This document shows positions 1 to 7,473 of a DNA stretch of 64,000 nucleotides, in pieces. Each line of letters begins with the position of its first letter. Position 1 is the stretch's first letter. The notes beneath the pieces were generated by a model. It searched no databases. It was not told where the DNA came from and worked only from the letters and a program-made list of their open reading frames with translations. The translations under genes and the position numbers were made by a program. Source of the stretch: Marinovum sp034669705 (lineage in GTDB: Bacteria > Pseudomonadota > Alphaproteobacteria > Rhodobacterales > Rhodobacteraceae); contig NZ_JAXMOR010000001.1 in the NCBI RefSeq assembly GCF_034669705.1, positions 186,001 through 250,000 on the forward strand, given 5' to 3'.

Positions 1-2
1 TC

Positions 3-257
3 GCACCGGCTCTGGCCGGCTGCATGGCGCTGCCACCGCAGGGCACCGGGGTCGAGGACCTTGCGGCCTATGATGCCGCTGTCGCGACGCTAGGCTGCCA
101 GTTGGTCAGCGAGGCCGATTACGGCGCGCTCGAGTTCCAGGCCGGTCTGACCCGTGAACAGGCCATTGCCATTACCGAGCAGAAGCTGGCCCGCGACGAG
201 GCGCTGCGGCTGGAAAGCGGCGGCGTGCGGCTGATCTCGGGGAGCTGCACTGCATGA
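3..257 (+). CDS. Lipoprotein in nuo operon, 5' end outside window
   Basis: The reading frame is open from the left edge and begins APALAGC, a lipobox (L-A-G-C, Cys codon at 21-23) at the end of a signal peptide whose start lies before the window. The mature part is about 79 residues with no family I recognise; it holds two further cysteines, which could form a disulfide in the periplasm. It lies in the part of the operon where nuoD would be just upstream and shares direction with the genes that follow. The small lipoproteins in this operon are likely membrane-anchored periplasmic proteins; a role in complex I assembly is only inference. An internal ATG at 24 exists but would discard the lipobox, so the longer truncated gene is preferred. 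Confidence 0.75.
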   Translation, partial: APALAGCMALPPQGTGVEDLAAYDAAVATLGCQLVSEADYGALEFQAGLTREQAIAITEQKLARDEALRLESGGVRLISGSCTA

Positions 258-291
258 GGCTGACGCCGCGGGCATATCGGGGGCAGGGCGC

Positions 292-846
292 ATGAGCGGG
301 ACCGGCACGCCGCGTCCGGCGCGGGATCCCTCGACCACCGTTCTGGCGGCCTCGACGCTGGTGGCGGCGCTGTTTGTCGCGGTGCAGGCGTGGTATGCTC
401 GGACCTCCTTTGTCGAGGCCTCGGAAACCCGCTTTCTGGAACGCAAGCTCGACATCTGCTTCGACAACTTCGACGACGCCGCCGAGCTTGACCGGGTGCT
501 GCGCGCCGCGGTGCCCGAGATGCTGACACAGGAGGTCTGGCCGCCGCAGGTGGCGGTCGAGACGCCCGAGCGGCTGGCGCTGTTCCACCGCGAGGTGGTG
601 CCGAAACTCGATGCGCTCGATGCCGGGCTGACCAAGGCCAGCGTGCTGGAAAGCCTCGACAAATACCGGGCCTACCTGGCCCAGAAACTCCGCGGCCTGT
701 CAAAACGGCTGAGGGATGTCTCGCCGGGCGATCTGAGCCCCGAGAACACGGATACACAAGCGGTCTTTGCCGCGCTGAGCGAATTTCTGGGTGGTCAGTA
801 CCAGGTCCTGACCGGTTGCCGCCTGGTTGCGGAAGGAAAAGCCTGA
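292..846 (+). CDS. Membrane-anchored hypothetical protein upstream of nuoE
   Basis: This 184-residue protein has one probable membrane segment at about residues 17-36 (a run of A, V, L, F after a short charged N-terminus) followed by a mostly helical, charge-rich domain of about 145 residues. No catalytic motif or known family is evident. Its stop codon overlaps the nuoE start (TGATG at 844-848), so translation is probably coupled. Paracoccus and Rhodobacter complex I operons are known to carry unidentified reading frames between the structural genes, and this fits that pattern. Function is unknown; topology suggests a single-pass anchor with the helical part on one side of the membrane. Confidence 0.75.
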   Translation: MSGTGTPRPARDPSTTVLAASTLVAALFVAVQAWYARTSFVEASETRFLERKLDICFDNFDDAAELDRVLRAAVPEMLTQEVWPPQVAVETPERLALFHREVVPKLDALDAGLTKASVLESLDKYRAYLAQKLRGLSKRLRDVSPGDLSPENTDTQAVFAALSEFLGGQYQVLTGCRLVAEGKA

Positions 847-2129
847 TGCTGCGACGTCTCTACCCTGATCAACCCGAAAGCTTTGCCTTTACCGAGGCCA
901 ATCTGGCCTGGGCCGAAGCGCAGGTGACGAAATACCCCGAGGGCCGCCAGGCCAGCGCCGTGATCCCGATCCTGTGGCGCGCCCAGGAGCAGGAGGGCTG
1001 GCTGACCCGGCCGGCCATCGAACATGTCGCCGACATGCTGGGCATGGCCTATATCCGGGTGCTGGAAGTGGCGTCGTTCTACTTCATGTTCCAGCTGCAA
1101 CCGGTTGGATCGCTTGCACATATCCAGGTCTGCGGCACCACGTCCTGCATGATCTGCGGCGCCGAGGACCTGATCGGCGTCTGCCGCGAGAAAATTGCCC
1201 CTGCGGCGCACCAGCTCTCGGAGGATGGGCGGTTCTCCTGGGAAGAGGTGGAATGCCTGGGCGCCTGCGCCAATGCGCCGATGGCGCAGATCGGCAAGGA
1301 CTATTACGAGGACCTGACGACCGAGCGCCTGGCCGAGATCATCGACGAGCTGGCGGCCGGCAAGGTGCCGGTACCGGGGCCGCAGAACGGGCGCTATACG
1401 TCGGAGCCGGCCGCGGGCCTGACCAGCCTTGCCGAGGGCAGCGACGACCGCCATCAGTACAACGCCTCGGCGCAGCTGGCGACGGATATTGGCGACACCA
1501 TCAAGCGGATCGACGGCAGTGAGGTCGCACTGCGCGCGCCCTGGCAGCAGGGCGGCAACCACGACGACAAGCCGGCCAGCGTGACCACCCCGATGACCCC
1601 GCAGCCGCGCCCGTCGAAGGGCGATCCGGTCGATGAGACCGGCATCGACACGCGCGAGGCCCATGCCACCACCAAGGGCCACCCGATCTCGTCGCGGTCG
1701 CCCGAGACCGAGGCCGAGGCGGCCGGCCATCCGACCGAGGATGTCGAGAACGTCACCGCCGATGACTCCGGTGACAGCTCTGACAGCACGCCCGACAAGG
1801 CGCCCGAGCCCGCAAGGGCGCAGGCCGCCCCCGAGGGCGAGGCGGTCACCGTCGGCCAGCGCCCTCAGGCGCTTGAGGGTCCGCGCGACGGCAAGGGCGA
1901 TGACCTCAAGAAGATCAAGGGCATCGGTCCCAAGCTCGAAAAGATGTGCCATCGGCTGGGGTTCTATCATTTCGACCAGATTGCCAACTGGTCCGAGGAA
2001 GAGGTCGCCTGGGTCGATCACAACCTCGAAGGCTTCAAGGGGCGGGTGAGCCGCGACGACTGGATGTCTCAGGCCAAGGTCCTGGCCGAAGGTGGCGAGA
2101 CTGACACCGCCACCCGTGATAAGGAGTGA
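846..2129 (+). CDS. nuoE: NADH-quinone oxidoreductase subunit E with C-terminal extension
   Basis: NuoE is the thioredoxin-fold [2Fe-2S] subunit (cluster N1a) of the peripheral NADH-oxidising arm of complex I. The four cluster ligands are visible as C96/C101 (CGTTSC) and C137/C141 (CLGAC). The usual family length is about 160-240 residues; this protein has 427. Residues ~175-345 are low complexity (Pro, Glu, Asp, Thr, Ala) and residues ~349-420 form a helix-hairpin-helix-like domain containing IKGIGPKLE and FKGRVSRDDW. That arrangement is typical of Rhodobacteraceae. Start 846 is chosen because it overlaps the upstream stop as TGATG and aligns with family N-termini; an in-frame ATG at 816 lies inside the previous gene. 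Confidence 0.96.
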   Translation: MLRRLYPDQPESFAFTEANLAWAEAQVTKYPEGRQASAVIPILWRAQEQEGWLTRPAIEHVADMLGMAYIRVLEVASFYFMFQLQPVGSLAHIQVCGTTSCMICGAEDLIGVCREKIAPAAHQLSEDGRFSWEEVECLGACANAPMAQIGKDYYEDLTTERLAEIIDELAAGKVPVPGPQNGRYTSEPAAGLTSLAEGSDDRHQYNASAQLATDIGDTIKRIDGSEVALRAPWQQGGNHDDKPASVTTPMTPQPRPSKGDPVDETGIDTREAHATTKGHPISSRSPETEAEAAGHPTEDVENVTADDSGDSSDSTPDKAPEPARAQAAPEGEAVTVGQRPQALEGPRDGKGDDLKKIKGIGPKLEKMCHRLGFYHFDQIANWSEEEVAWVDHNLEGFKGRVSRDDWMSQAKVLAEGGETDTATRDKE

Positions 2130-2130
2130 G

Positions 2131-2754
2131 ATGTTTCGCAACATCGACACCAGTGAGACGGGAGTGAGAGCCATGGCCGGGATGACACAGGGAAAATGCC
2201 GCAGCATCTGCTGGAAAGGCGCCGCCGGAGCCGGGGCGCTGCTTTTCGTGCTGTTGTTCCTGACCACCGGGCTCGGGTTTTTCAGCGCCCTGTTGACCGG
2301 CCTGATCGGCTATGGCGTGATGGGGGTCGGCCTGACCCGCCTGGTCTGCGGCGACAGCCGTGACGGCCCGGTCAGCCGCAGCGCCGCCGCCGCAAGCACC
2401 AGCACCGCGGCCGCCCCCGCGGGAACCGGCGTGGCCCCGACCCCGCAGCCCGCGCCCGAACCGGCCCCCGAGGTCGCGCAACAGCCGCGGGCCGTGCGCG
2501 TGTCGCCCTCTGCGCCGCTGGCGGGAGAGGCGGAACTGGCCGGCCGCAAGGGCAGCTACCGCTATGAGGGCACACCGAAGCCCGCAAGGGCCGAGGAGGC
2601 CGGACCGGCCGAAGAGGCCCCCGCGAAACCGGCCCCGGCTGCAGCTCCGGCGGCACCGACCCGGCCATTGATCACCCCCTCGGCCGTTCTGGCCGGCGAG
2701 GCAGAACTGAGCACACGCAAGGGCAGCTGGCGCTACGAGCCCGGCCGCCGCTGA
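2131..2754 (+). CDS. Hypothetical membrane protein with internal repeat
   Basis: A protein of about 207 residues with a hydrophobic stretch near residues 29-65 (one or two membrane segments, GALLFVLLFLTTGLGFF then a second patch), followed by an Ala/Pro/Glu-rich tail. The tail carries two copies of a motif of the form P-S-A-x-L-A-G-E-A-E-L-x(2)-R-K-G-S-(Y/W)-R-Y-E, one mid-tail and one at the extreme C-terminus, separated by about 40 residues. AAGGAG at 2121-2126 sits just before ATG 2131, which decides the start; ATG 2173 with its own GGAGTGAG is an alternative. It lies between nuoE and a DUF5337 gene. I do not recognise the family; the repeated motif suggests a ligand or partner peptide. 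Confidence 0.75.
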   Translation: MFRNIDTSETGVRAMAGMTQGKCRSICWKGAAGAGALLFVLLFLTTGLGFFSALLTGLIGYGVMGVGLTRLVCGDSRDGPVSRSAAAASTSTAAAPAGTGVAPTPQPAPEPAPEVAQQPRAVRVSPSAPLAGEAELAGRKGSYRYEGTPKPARAEEAGPAEEAPAKPAPAAAPAAPTRPLITPSAVLAGEAELSTRKGSWRYEPGRR

Positions 2755-2764
2755 GGAAGTGGGC

Positions 2765-2983
2765 ATGACACGCGAGACCGAACAGCAGATCGCACGGCAG
2801 GGGCGCGTCACCGCGCTGGTGATTGCCGGCACCATGCTGGCCTGGCTCGCGGCCCAGTTTATCGGGCCCAGGATCGGTCTGGCGGGGCGCTATGCGCTCT
2901 TGATCGATCTGCTGGCCCTGGCGGCGTTCATCTGGGCGTTCGTCAATATCTATCAGATCTGGCGCAAGCGTCAGGGCAATTAA
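2765..2983 (+). CDS. DUF5337-family small membrane protein
   Basis: A 72-residue protein with a short charged N-terminus (TRETEQQIARQGR) and two hydrophobic segments (about residues 15-35 and 44-63), ending in a basic tail (WRKRQGN). This matches the DUF5337 family, which is found in Rhodobacteraceae nuo operons. ATG 2765 is preferred over GTG 2759 because GAGGAA at 2753-2758 is correctly spaced for the ATG. It lies between the repeat-containing membrane protein and nuoF, 15 bases before the nuoF start. A two-helix inner-membrane protein with a possible role in complex I assembly is inference from position only. Confidence 0.82.
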   Translation: MTRETEQQIARQGRVTALVIAGTMLAWLAAQFIGPRIGLAGRYALLIDLLALAAFIWAFVNIYQIWRKRQGN

Positions 2984-2998
2984 AAGGTGGCATCGCAC

Positions 2999-4297
2999 AT
3001 GCTCGAGGATCAGGACCGGATCTTTACCAACATCTACGGGATGCATGACCGGACGCTGGACGGCGCCAAGAAGCGCGGCCACTGGGATGGCACGTCGGAC
3101 ATCATCGGCAAGGGCCGCGACTGGATCATCGACCAGATGAAGGCGAGCGGATTGCGCGGTCGTGGCGGCGCGGGCTTTCCCACGGGTCTCAAGTGGTCCT
3201 TCATGCCCAAGGAAAGCGACGGCCGCCCTGCCTATCTGGTGGTCAACGCCGACGAATCCGAGCCCGGCACCTGCAAGGACCGCGAGATCATGCGCCATGA
3301 TCCGCATACGCTGATCGAAGGCTGCCTGATTGCCAGCTTCGCGATGCAGGCCCATGCCTGCTATATCTACATCCGGGGCGAATACATCCGCGAGCGCGAG
3401 GCGCTGCAAATCGCCATCGACGAGGCCTATGATGCCGGTCTGGTGGGCCGCAACGCCTCCGGCTCGGGCTGGGATTTCGACATCTACCTGACCCACGGCG
3501 CCGGCGCCTATATCTGTGGCGAGGAAACCGCCCTGATCGAGAGCCTCGAAGGCAAGAAGGGCATGCCCCGGATGAAGCCACCGTTCCCGGCCGGCGCCGG
3601 CCTCTACGGCTGCCCGACCACGGTGAACAACGTCGAATCCATCGCGGTGGTGCCGACCATCCTGCGCCGCGGGCCGGAATGGTTCGCCGGGTTTGGCCGC
3701 GCCAACAACGCCGGTACCAAGCTGTTTGCCGTCTCGGGCCATGTGGAAAACCCCTGCGTCGTCGAAGAGGCGATGTCGATCTCCTTCGAAGAGCTGATCG
3801 ACAAGCACTGCGGCGGCATCCGCGGCGGCTGGAACAACCTGCTGGCGGTGATCCCCGGCGGCTCTTCCGTGCCCTGCGTGCGCGGCGAGCACATGAAGGA
3901 CGCGATCATGGACTTCGATTACCTGCGCAACGAGCTGGGCTCCGGCCTCGGCACCGCGGCGGTGATCGTGATGGACAAGCAGACCGACATCATCAAGGCG
4001 ATCTGGCGGCTGTCGAAGTTCTACAAGCACGAAAGCTGCGGCCAGTGCACGCCCTGCCGCGAGGGCACCGGCTGGATGATGCGGGTGATGGACCGGCTGG
4101 TGCGCGGCGAGGCCGAGGTCGAGGAGATCGACATGCTGTTCGACGTCACCAAGCAGGTCGAGGGCCATACCATCTGCGCGCTTGGCGATGCCGCGGCCTG
4201 GCCGATCCAGGGTCTGATCAAGAACTTCCGCGAGGAGATCGAGGATCGGATCAAGGCAAAGAAGACCGGCCGCATGGGCGCGATGGCGGCGGAATGA
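2999..4297 (+). CDS. nuoF: NADH-quinone oxidoreductase subunit F (NADH/FMN-binding)
   Basis: NuoF is the 51 kDa-type subunit where NADH binds and passes a hydride to FMN, then to the [4Fe-4S] cluster N3. The glycine-rich NADH/FMN loop GRGGAGFPTG is at residues ~54-63. The N3 cluster ligands are C347, C350, C353 (SCGQCTPC) and C393 (TICALGD). Length 432 residues matches Paracoccus Nqo1. ATG 2999 is preferred to the in-frame GTG at 2987 because family proteins begin ML-x-DQDRIFTN and AAGGTGG at 2984-2990 is suitably spaced. It is followed after a few bases by a lipoprotein gene rather than by nuoG. Confidence 0.97.
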   Translation: MLEDQDRIFTNIYGMHDRTLDGAKKRGHWDGTSDIIGKGRDWIIDQMKASGLRGRGGAGFPTGLKWSFMPKESDGRPAYLVVNADESEPGTCKDREIMRHDPHTLIEGCLIASFAMQAHACYIYIRGEYIREREALQIAIDEAYDAGLVGRNASGSGWDFDIYLTHGAGAYICGEETALIESLEGKKGMPRMKPPFPAGAGLYGCPTTVNNVESIAVVPTILRRGPEWFAGFGRANNAGTKLFAVSGHVENPCVVEEAMSISFEELIDKHCGGIRGGWNNLLAVIPGGSSVPCVRGEHMKDAIMDFDYLRNELGSGLGTAAVIVMDKQTDIIKAIWRLSKFYKHESCGQCTPCREGTGWMMRVMDRLVRGEAEVEEIDMLFDVTKQVEGHTICALGDAAAWPIQGLIKNFREEIEDRIKAKKTGRMGAMAAE

Positions 4298-4302
4298 GAG
4301 CG

Positions 4303-4644
4303 ATGAAGCCGCAGGCCCTCCTCCTTCTTCTTGCCGGTCTCGGGCTTTCCGCCTGCGGCGGCGTGACGGATTTCTTTTCCTCGAAAAGCGTCACCTTCGA
4401 CGGCGTCGATTTCCGCGGCAGGGCCGAGACCGCCGACACATCCGACCGGCGGGATTTCATTGCCAGCGCCGGCCCGGCCGCGCGCAGCGCCGCGGGCGTG
4501 CGCGAAGCGGTGCGCTATCAGGGGACGCGCTATTGCATCCTCAATTTCGGCGTCTCCGATATTGCCTGGGAGGTCTCTCCAGAGGCAGAGGTGCTGCCAA
4601 TGGACGGTGACAAGGTCGTGCTGAAAGGACGGTGTCTGACATGA
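4303..4644 (+). CDS. Small lipoprotein between nuoF and nuoG
   Basis: A 113-residue protein with a clear lipoprotein signal: MKPQALLLLLAGLGLSAC, with the acylated cysteine at position 18. The mature domain is about 95 residues, with two more cysteines, and looks beta-rich with several charged turns; no known family is recognised. ATG 4294 in the same frame is possible but overlaps nuoF; ATG 4303 gives the compact signal peptide. The stop overlaps the next start (ATGA at 4641-4644), so the two exported proteins are probably made in step. Being periplasmic and inside the nuo operon, it is a candidate complex I assembly or stability factor, by position only. Confidence 0.78.
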   Translation: MKPQALLLLLAGLGLSACGGVTDFFSSKSVTFDGVDFRGRAETADTSDRRDFIASAGPAARSAAGVREAVRYQGTRYCILNFGVSDIAWEVSPEAEVLPMDGDKVVLKGRCLT

Positions 4645-5036
4645 AACGTTTTGGTATCGTGATGCTCCTCGCGCTGGCCGGCCCCGCGCTGGCACTGCCG
4701 TCCCTGGCGACGGTCAAGCCGATCAACGACGGCCTGCGCGCGGTGATGATCGCCGATCAGATCCGCATTGCCTGCCCGACGATGGGTGCGCGGATGATTG
4801 CCGGATGGTCCTTCATCCGCTCGCTTGAGGCGCAGGCCCGCGACATGGGCTACAGCGCCGAGGCGATCGAGGAGTTCGTCGAGAGCAAGTCCGAGCGCAA
4901 GCGGCTTGAGGGCGAGGCCGCGGCCTATATGAAGGCGCGCGGCGTGGTCGGCGGCCAGCCCGAGACCTATTGCGCGCTGGGACGTGAAGAGATCGAGAAG
5001 GGCAGCCAGATCGGTGCCTTTCTGAAAGCGAAGTGA
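4641..5036 (+). CDS. DUF5333-family exported protein
   Basis: A 131-residue protein with an N-terminal signal peptide (MKRFGIVMLLALAGPALA, cleavage likely after ALA) and a helical mature domain ending in YCALGREEIEKGSQIG. It matches DUF5333, a family known mainly from Rhodobacteraceae and usually next to nuo genes. Two cysteines (about residues 37 and 110) could form a disulfide. The start overlaps the stop of the preceding lipoprotein gene by four bases, and its own stop lies five bases before the nuoG start. A periplasmic partner of complex I is plausible but unproven. Confidence 0.82.
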   Translation: MKRFGIVMLLALAGPALALPSLATVKPINDGLRAVMIADQIRIACPTMGARMIAGWSFIRSLEAQARDMGYSAEAIEEFVESKSERKRLEGEAAAYMKARGVVGGQPETYCALGREEIEKGSQIGAFLKAK

Positions 5037-5041
5037 GAGCC

Positions 5042-7063
5042 ATGAGCGACCTGAAGAAGATCATCATCGACGGCAAGGAAGTGGAAGTGGACGGGGCGAT
5101 GACCCTGATCCAGGCCTGCGAGGTCGCCGGCATCGAAGTGCCGCGGTTCTGCTATCACGAACGCCTGTCGATCGCCGGCAACTGCCGCATGTGCCTTGTC
5201 GAGGTGGTGGGCGGCCCGCCGAAACCCGCCGCCTCCTGCGCCATGCAGGTGCGCGACCTGCGCCCCGGCCCCGAGGGCCAGCCGCCGGTGGTCAAGACCA
5301 ACTCGCCAATGGTCAAGAAGGCCCGCGAGGGGGTGATGGAGTTCCTGCTGATCAACCATCCCTTGGATTGCCCGATCTGCGATCAGGGCGGCGAATGCGA
5401 CCTGCAGGATCAGGCGATGGCCTATGGCGTCGACTTCTCGCGCTTCCGCGAGCCCAAGCGCGCGGTTGACGATCTCGACCTCGGCCCGCTGGTCGAGACC
5501 CACATGACCCGCTGCATCTCCTGCACCCGCTGCGTGCGTTTCACCACCGAGGTGGCCGGCATCACCCAGATGGGGCAAACCGGGCGCGGCGAGGATGCCG
5601 AAATCACTGCCTATCTCGGCGAGACGCTGGACAGCAACCTGCAGGGCAACATCATCGACCTCTGCCCGGTGGGCGCGCTGGTGTCGAAGCCCTATGCCTT
5701 CACCGCCCGGCCGTGGGAACTGACCAAGACAGAGACCATCGACGTGATGGACGCGCTGGGATCGAGCATCCGGGTCGACACCAAGGGCCGCGAAGTGATG
5801 CGCATCCTGCCGCGTAACAATGACGGCGTGAACGAGGAGTGGATCTCCGACAAGACGCGCTTTGTCTGGGACGGGCTGCGCCGGCAACGTCTTGACAAAC
5901 CCTACATCCGCGAGAACGGCAAGCTGCGCCCGGCGACCTGGCCCGAGGCGCTGAGCCGGGCCGCGGAGGCCCTGAAAGGGGCCGAGAAGGCGGCGGGGCT
6001 GGTAGGCGATCTGGCCCCGGTCGAGGCCGCCTATGCGCTGAAGGCGCTGATCGAGGGGCAGGGCGGCCATGTCGAATGCCGCACCGATGGCGCGCATCTG
6101 CCGGCCGGCAACCGCTCGGGCTATGTCGGCACCGCGTCGATCGCGGATATCGACAGCGCCGGCGCGATCATGCTGATCGGCTGCAACCCGGCGCTCGAGG
6201 CCCCGGTGCTCAACGCCCGCATCCGCGGCGCCTGGTCGCGCGGCGCCAAGGTCGGCGTGGTCGGCGAGGCGGTCGATCTGACCTATGACTATTTCCACAT
6301 CGGCAGCGACCGCGCCGCGCTTCAGAAGCTGGTGGACGGCGACAACGCCGACGCGCTCAGCCGCGAGACGCTGGTGATCATCGGCCAGGGCGCGCTGCGC
6401 GAGGCCGATGGCGCGGCGGTGCTGGCCAAGGCGATGGAGTTTGCCGCCCATACCGAGAGCAAGTTCCTGGTGCTGCACGGCGCCGCCGGCCGTGTCGGCG
6501 CGATGGACGTGGGCGCGGTGACCGAGGGCGGCATGACGGCGGCCCTGGACGGCGCCGATGTGGTCTACAACCTCGGGGCCGACGAGATCGAGATCGGGGA
6601 GGGGCCCTTCGTGATCTACCAGGGCAGCCATGGCGACCGCGGCGCGCATCGGGCCGACGTGATCCTGCCGGGCGCGGCCTATACCGAGGAAAACGGCCTC
6701 TTCGTCAACACCGAGGGCCGGCCGCAGCTGGCCCTGCGGGCGAGCTTTGCGCCTGGTGAGGCCAAGGAGAACTGGGCGATCCTGCGGGCGCTCTCGGGCG
6801 AGCTGGGCGCCAAGCTGCCGTTTGACAGCCTCGCGCAGCTGCGTCAGGCGCTGGTCAAGGCGGTGCCGCATCTGAAAAAGATCGACGAGGTCGCCGAGAA
6901 CGACTGGCAGCCGCTGGAGGCGGGCAAATTGGGCGAGGCCGACTTCCGCGGCGCGGTCACGGATTTCTACCTGACCAATCCGATTGCGCGGGCCAGCGCC
7001 CTGATGGCCGAGCTCAGCGCCGCCCACAAGGCCCGGACGGAGAAGCGAATTGCGGCTGAATGA
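5042..7063 (+). CDS. nuoG: NADH-quinone oxidoreductase subunit G
   Basis: NuoG is the large iron-sulfur subunit of the peripheral arm and carries electrons from NuoF towards NuoI. The N-terminal ferredoxin-like [2Fe-2S] site has C37, C48, C51 and C66. Next comes the His/Cys-ligated [4Fe-4S] motif (DCPICDQGGECDLQDQ) and a second [4Fe-4S] site (TRCISCTRCVRF plus a distal Cys in DLCPVGAL). The C-terminal molybdopterin-like domain is short; total 673 residues, as in Paracoccus Nqo3 and much shorter than the E. coli form. ATG 5042 starts the ferredoxin domain directly (MSDLKKIIIDGKEVEV). The stop overlaps the next lipoprotein gene (ATGA at 7060-7063). Confidence 0.97.
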   Translation: MSDLKKIIIDGKEVEVDGAMTLIQACEVAGIEVPRFCYHERLSIAGNCRMCLVEVVGGPPKPAASCAMQVRDLRPGPEGQPPVVKTNSPMVKKAREGVMEFLLINHPLDCPICDQGGECDLQDQAMAYGVDFSRFREPKRAVDDLDLGPLVETHMTRCISCTRCVRFTTEVAGITQMGQTGRGEDAEITAYLGETLDSNLQGNIIDLCPVGALVSKPYAFTARPWELTKTETIDVMDALGSSIRVDTKGREVMRILPRNNDGVNEEWISDKTRFVWDGLRRQRLDKPYIRENGKLRPATWPEALSRAAEALKGAEKAAGLVGDLAPVEAAYALKALIEGQGGHVECRTDGAHLPAGNRSGYVGTASIADIDSAGAIMLIGCNPALEAPVLNARIRGAWSRGAKVGVVGEAVDLTYDYFHIGSDRAALQKLVDGDNADALSRETLVIIGQGALREADGAAVLAKAMEFAAHTESKFLVLHGAAGRVGAMDVGAVTEGGMTAALDGADVVYNLGADEIEIGEGPFVIYQGSHGDRGAHRADVILPGAAYTEENGLFVNTEGRPQLALRASFAPGEAKENWAILRALSGELGAKLPFDSLAQLRQALVKAVPHLKKIDEVAENDWQPLEAGKLGEADFRGAVTDFYLTNPIARASALMAELSAAHKARTEKRIAAE

Positions 7064-7467
7064 TCGCGCATATCCCGATATGGCTCCGGGCGGCACTGCT
7101 GCCCGTGATGGCGCTTGGCGGCTGCGAGATGTCTGAGACGGCGCGCGATATCCCGTTCGAGCCCGAGTACCGGGGCATCGAGACCCGGCTGCTCGAGGGC
7201 GATCTGGTGAATTTCCACGTCGAGATGACCGGCGCGCGGGATGTGCAGGACGTGGCCGACTATGCCGAATGCGCCGCGGCGCAATATGCGCTGATCCGCG
7301 GCTACGGATTTGCCCGCCACGTGCGGACGACACGGGAAGTTGAGGCTGGCCTTTGGCGGGGGGATGCGGTTTACACCATCTCGCCGGCGCTGCCCGATGG
7401 ATTGAAGACAATAGATGCCGAAGTCGTGGTGGCGAATTGCCGCGAGAGACGCATTCCGACAGTGTGA
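7060..7467 (+). CDS. Small lipoprotein between nuoG and nuoH
   Basis: A 135-residue protein with a lipoprotein signal peptide ending in MALGGC (Cys22). The mature part is about 114 residues with three predicted beta-rich patches and two cysteines (in AECAAAQY and VANCRER) spaced widely enough for a disulfide. No database family is recognised from the sequence. It overlaps nuoG by four bases and lies six bases before nuoH. Together with the lipoprotein genes at 3-257 and 4303-4644 it makes three lipoproteins in one complex I operon, suggesting envelope-side partners. That role is inferred from position. Confidence 0.78.
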   Translation: MIAHIPIWLRAALLPVMALGGCEMSETARDIPFEPEYRGIETRLLEGDLVNFHVEMTGARDVQDVADYAECAAAQYALIRGYGFARHVRTTREVEAGLWRGDAVYTISPALPDGLKTIDAEVVVANCRERRIPTV

Positions 7468-7473
7468 GGGACC

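Noticed and set aside
4967..7411. 814-residue open frame on the - strand opposite nuoG
   Set aside because: It is the mirror frame of a GC-rich essential gene; the composition (Arg, Gly, Ala, His) and lack of any motif show it is not a gene, and nuoG on the + strand is certain.
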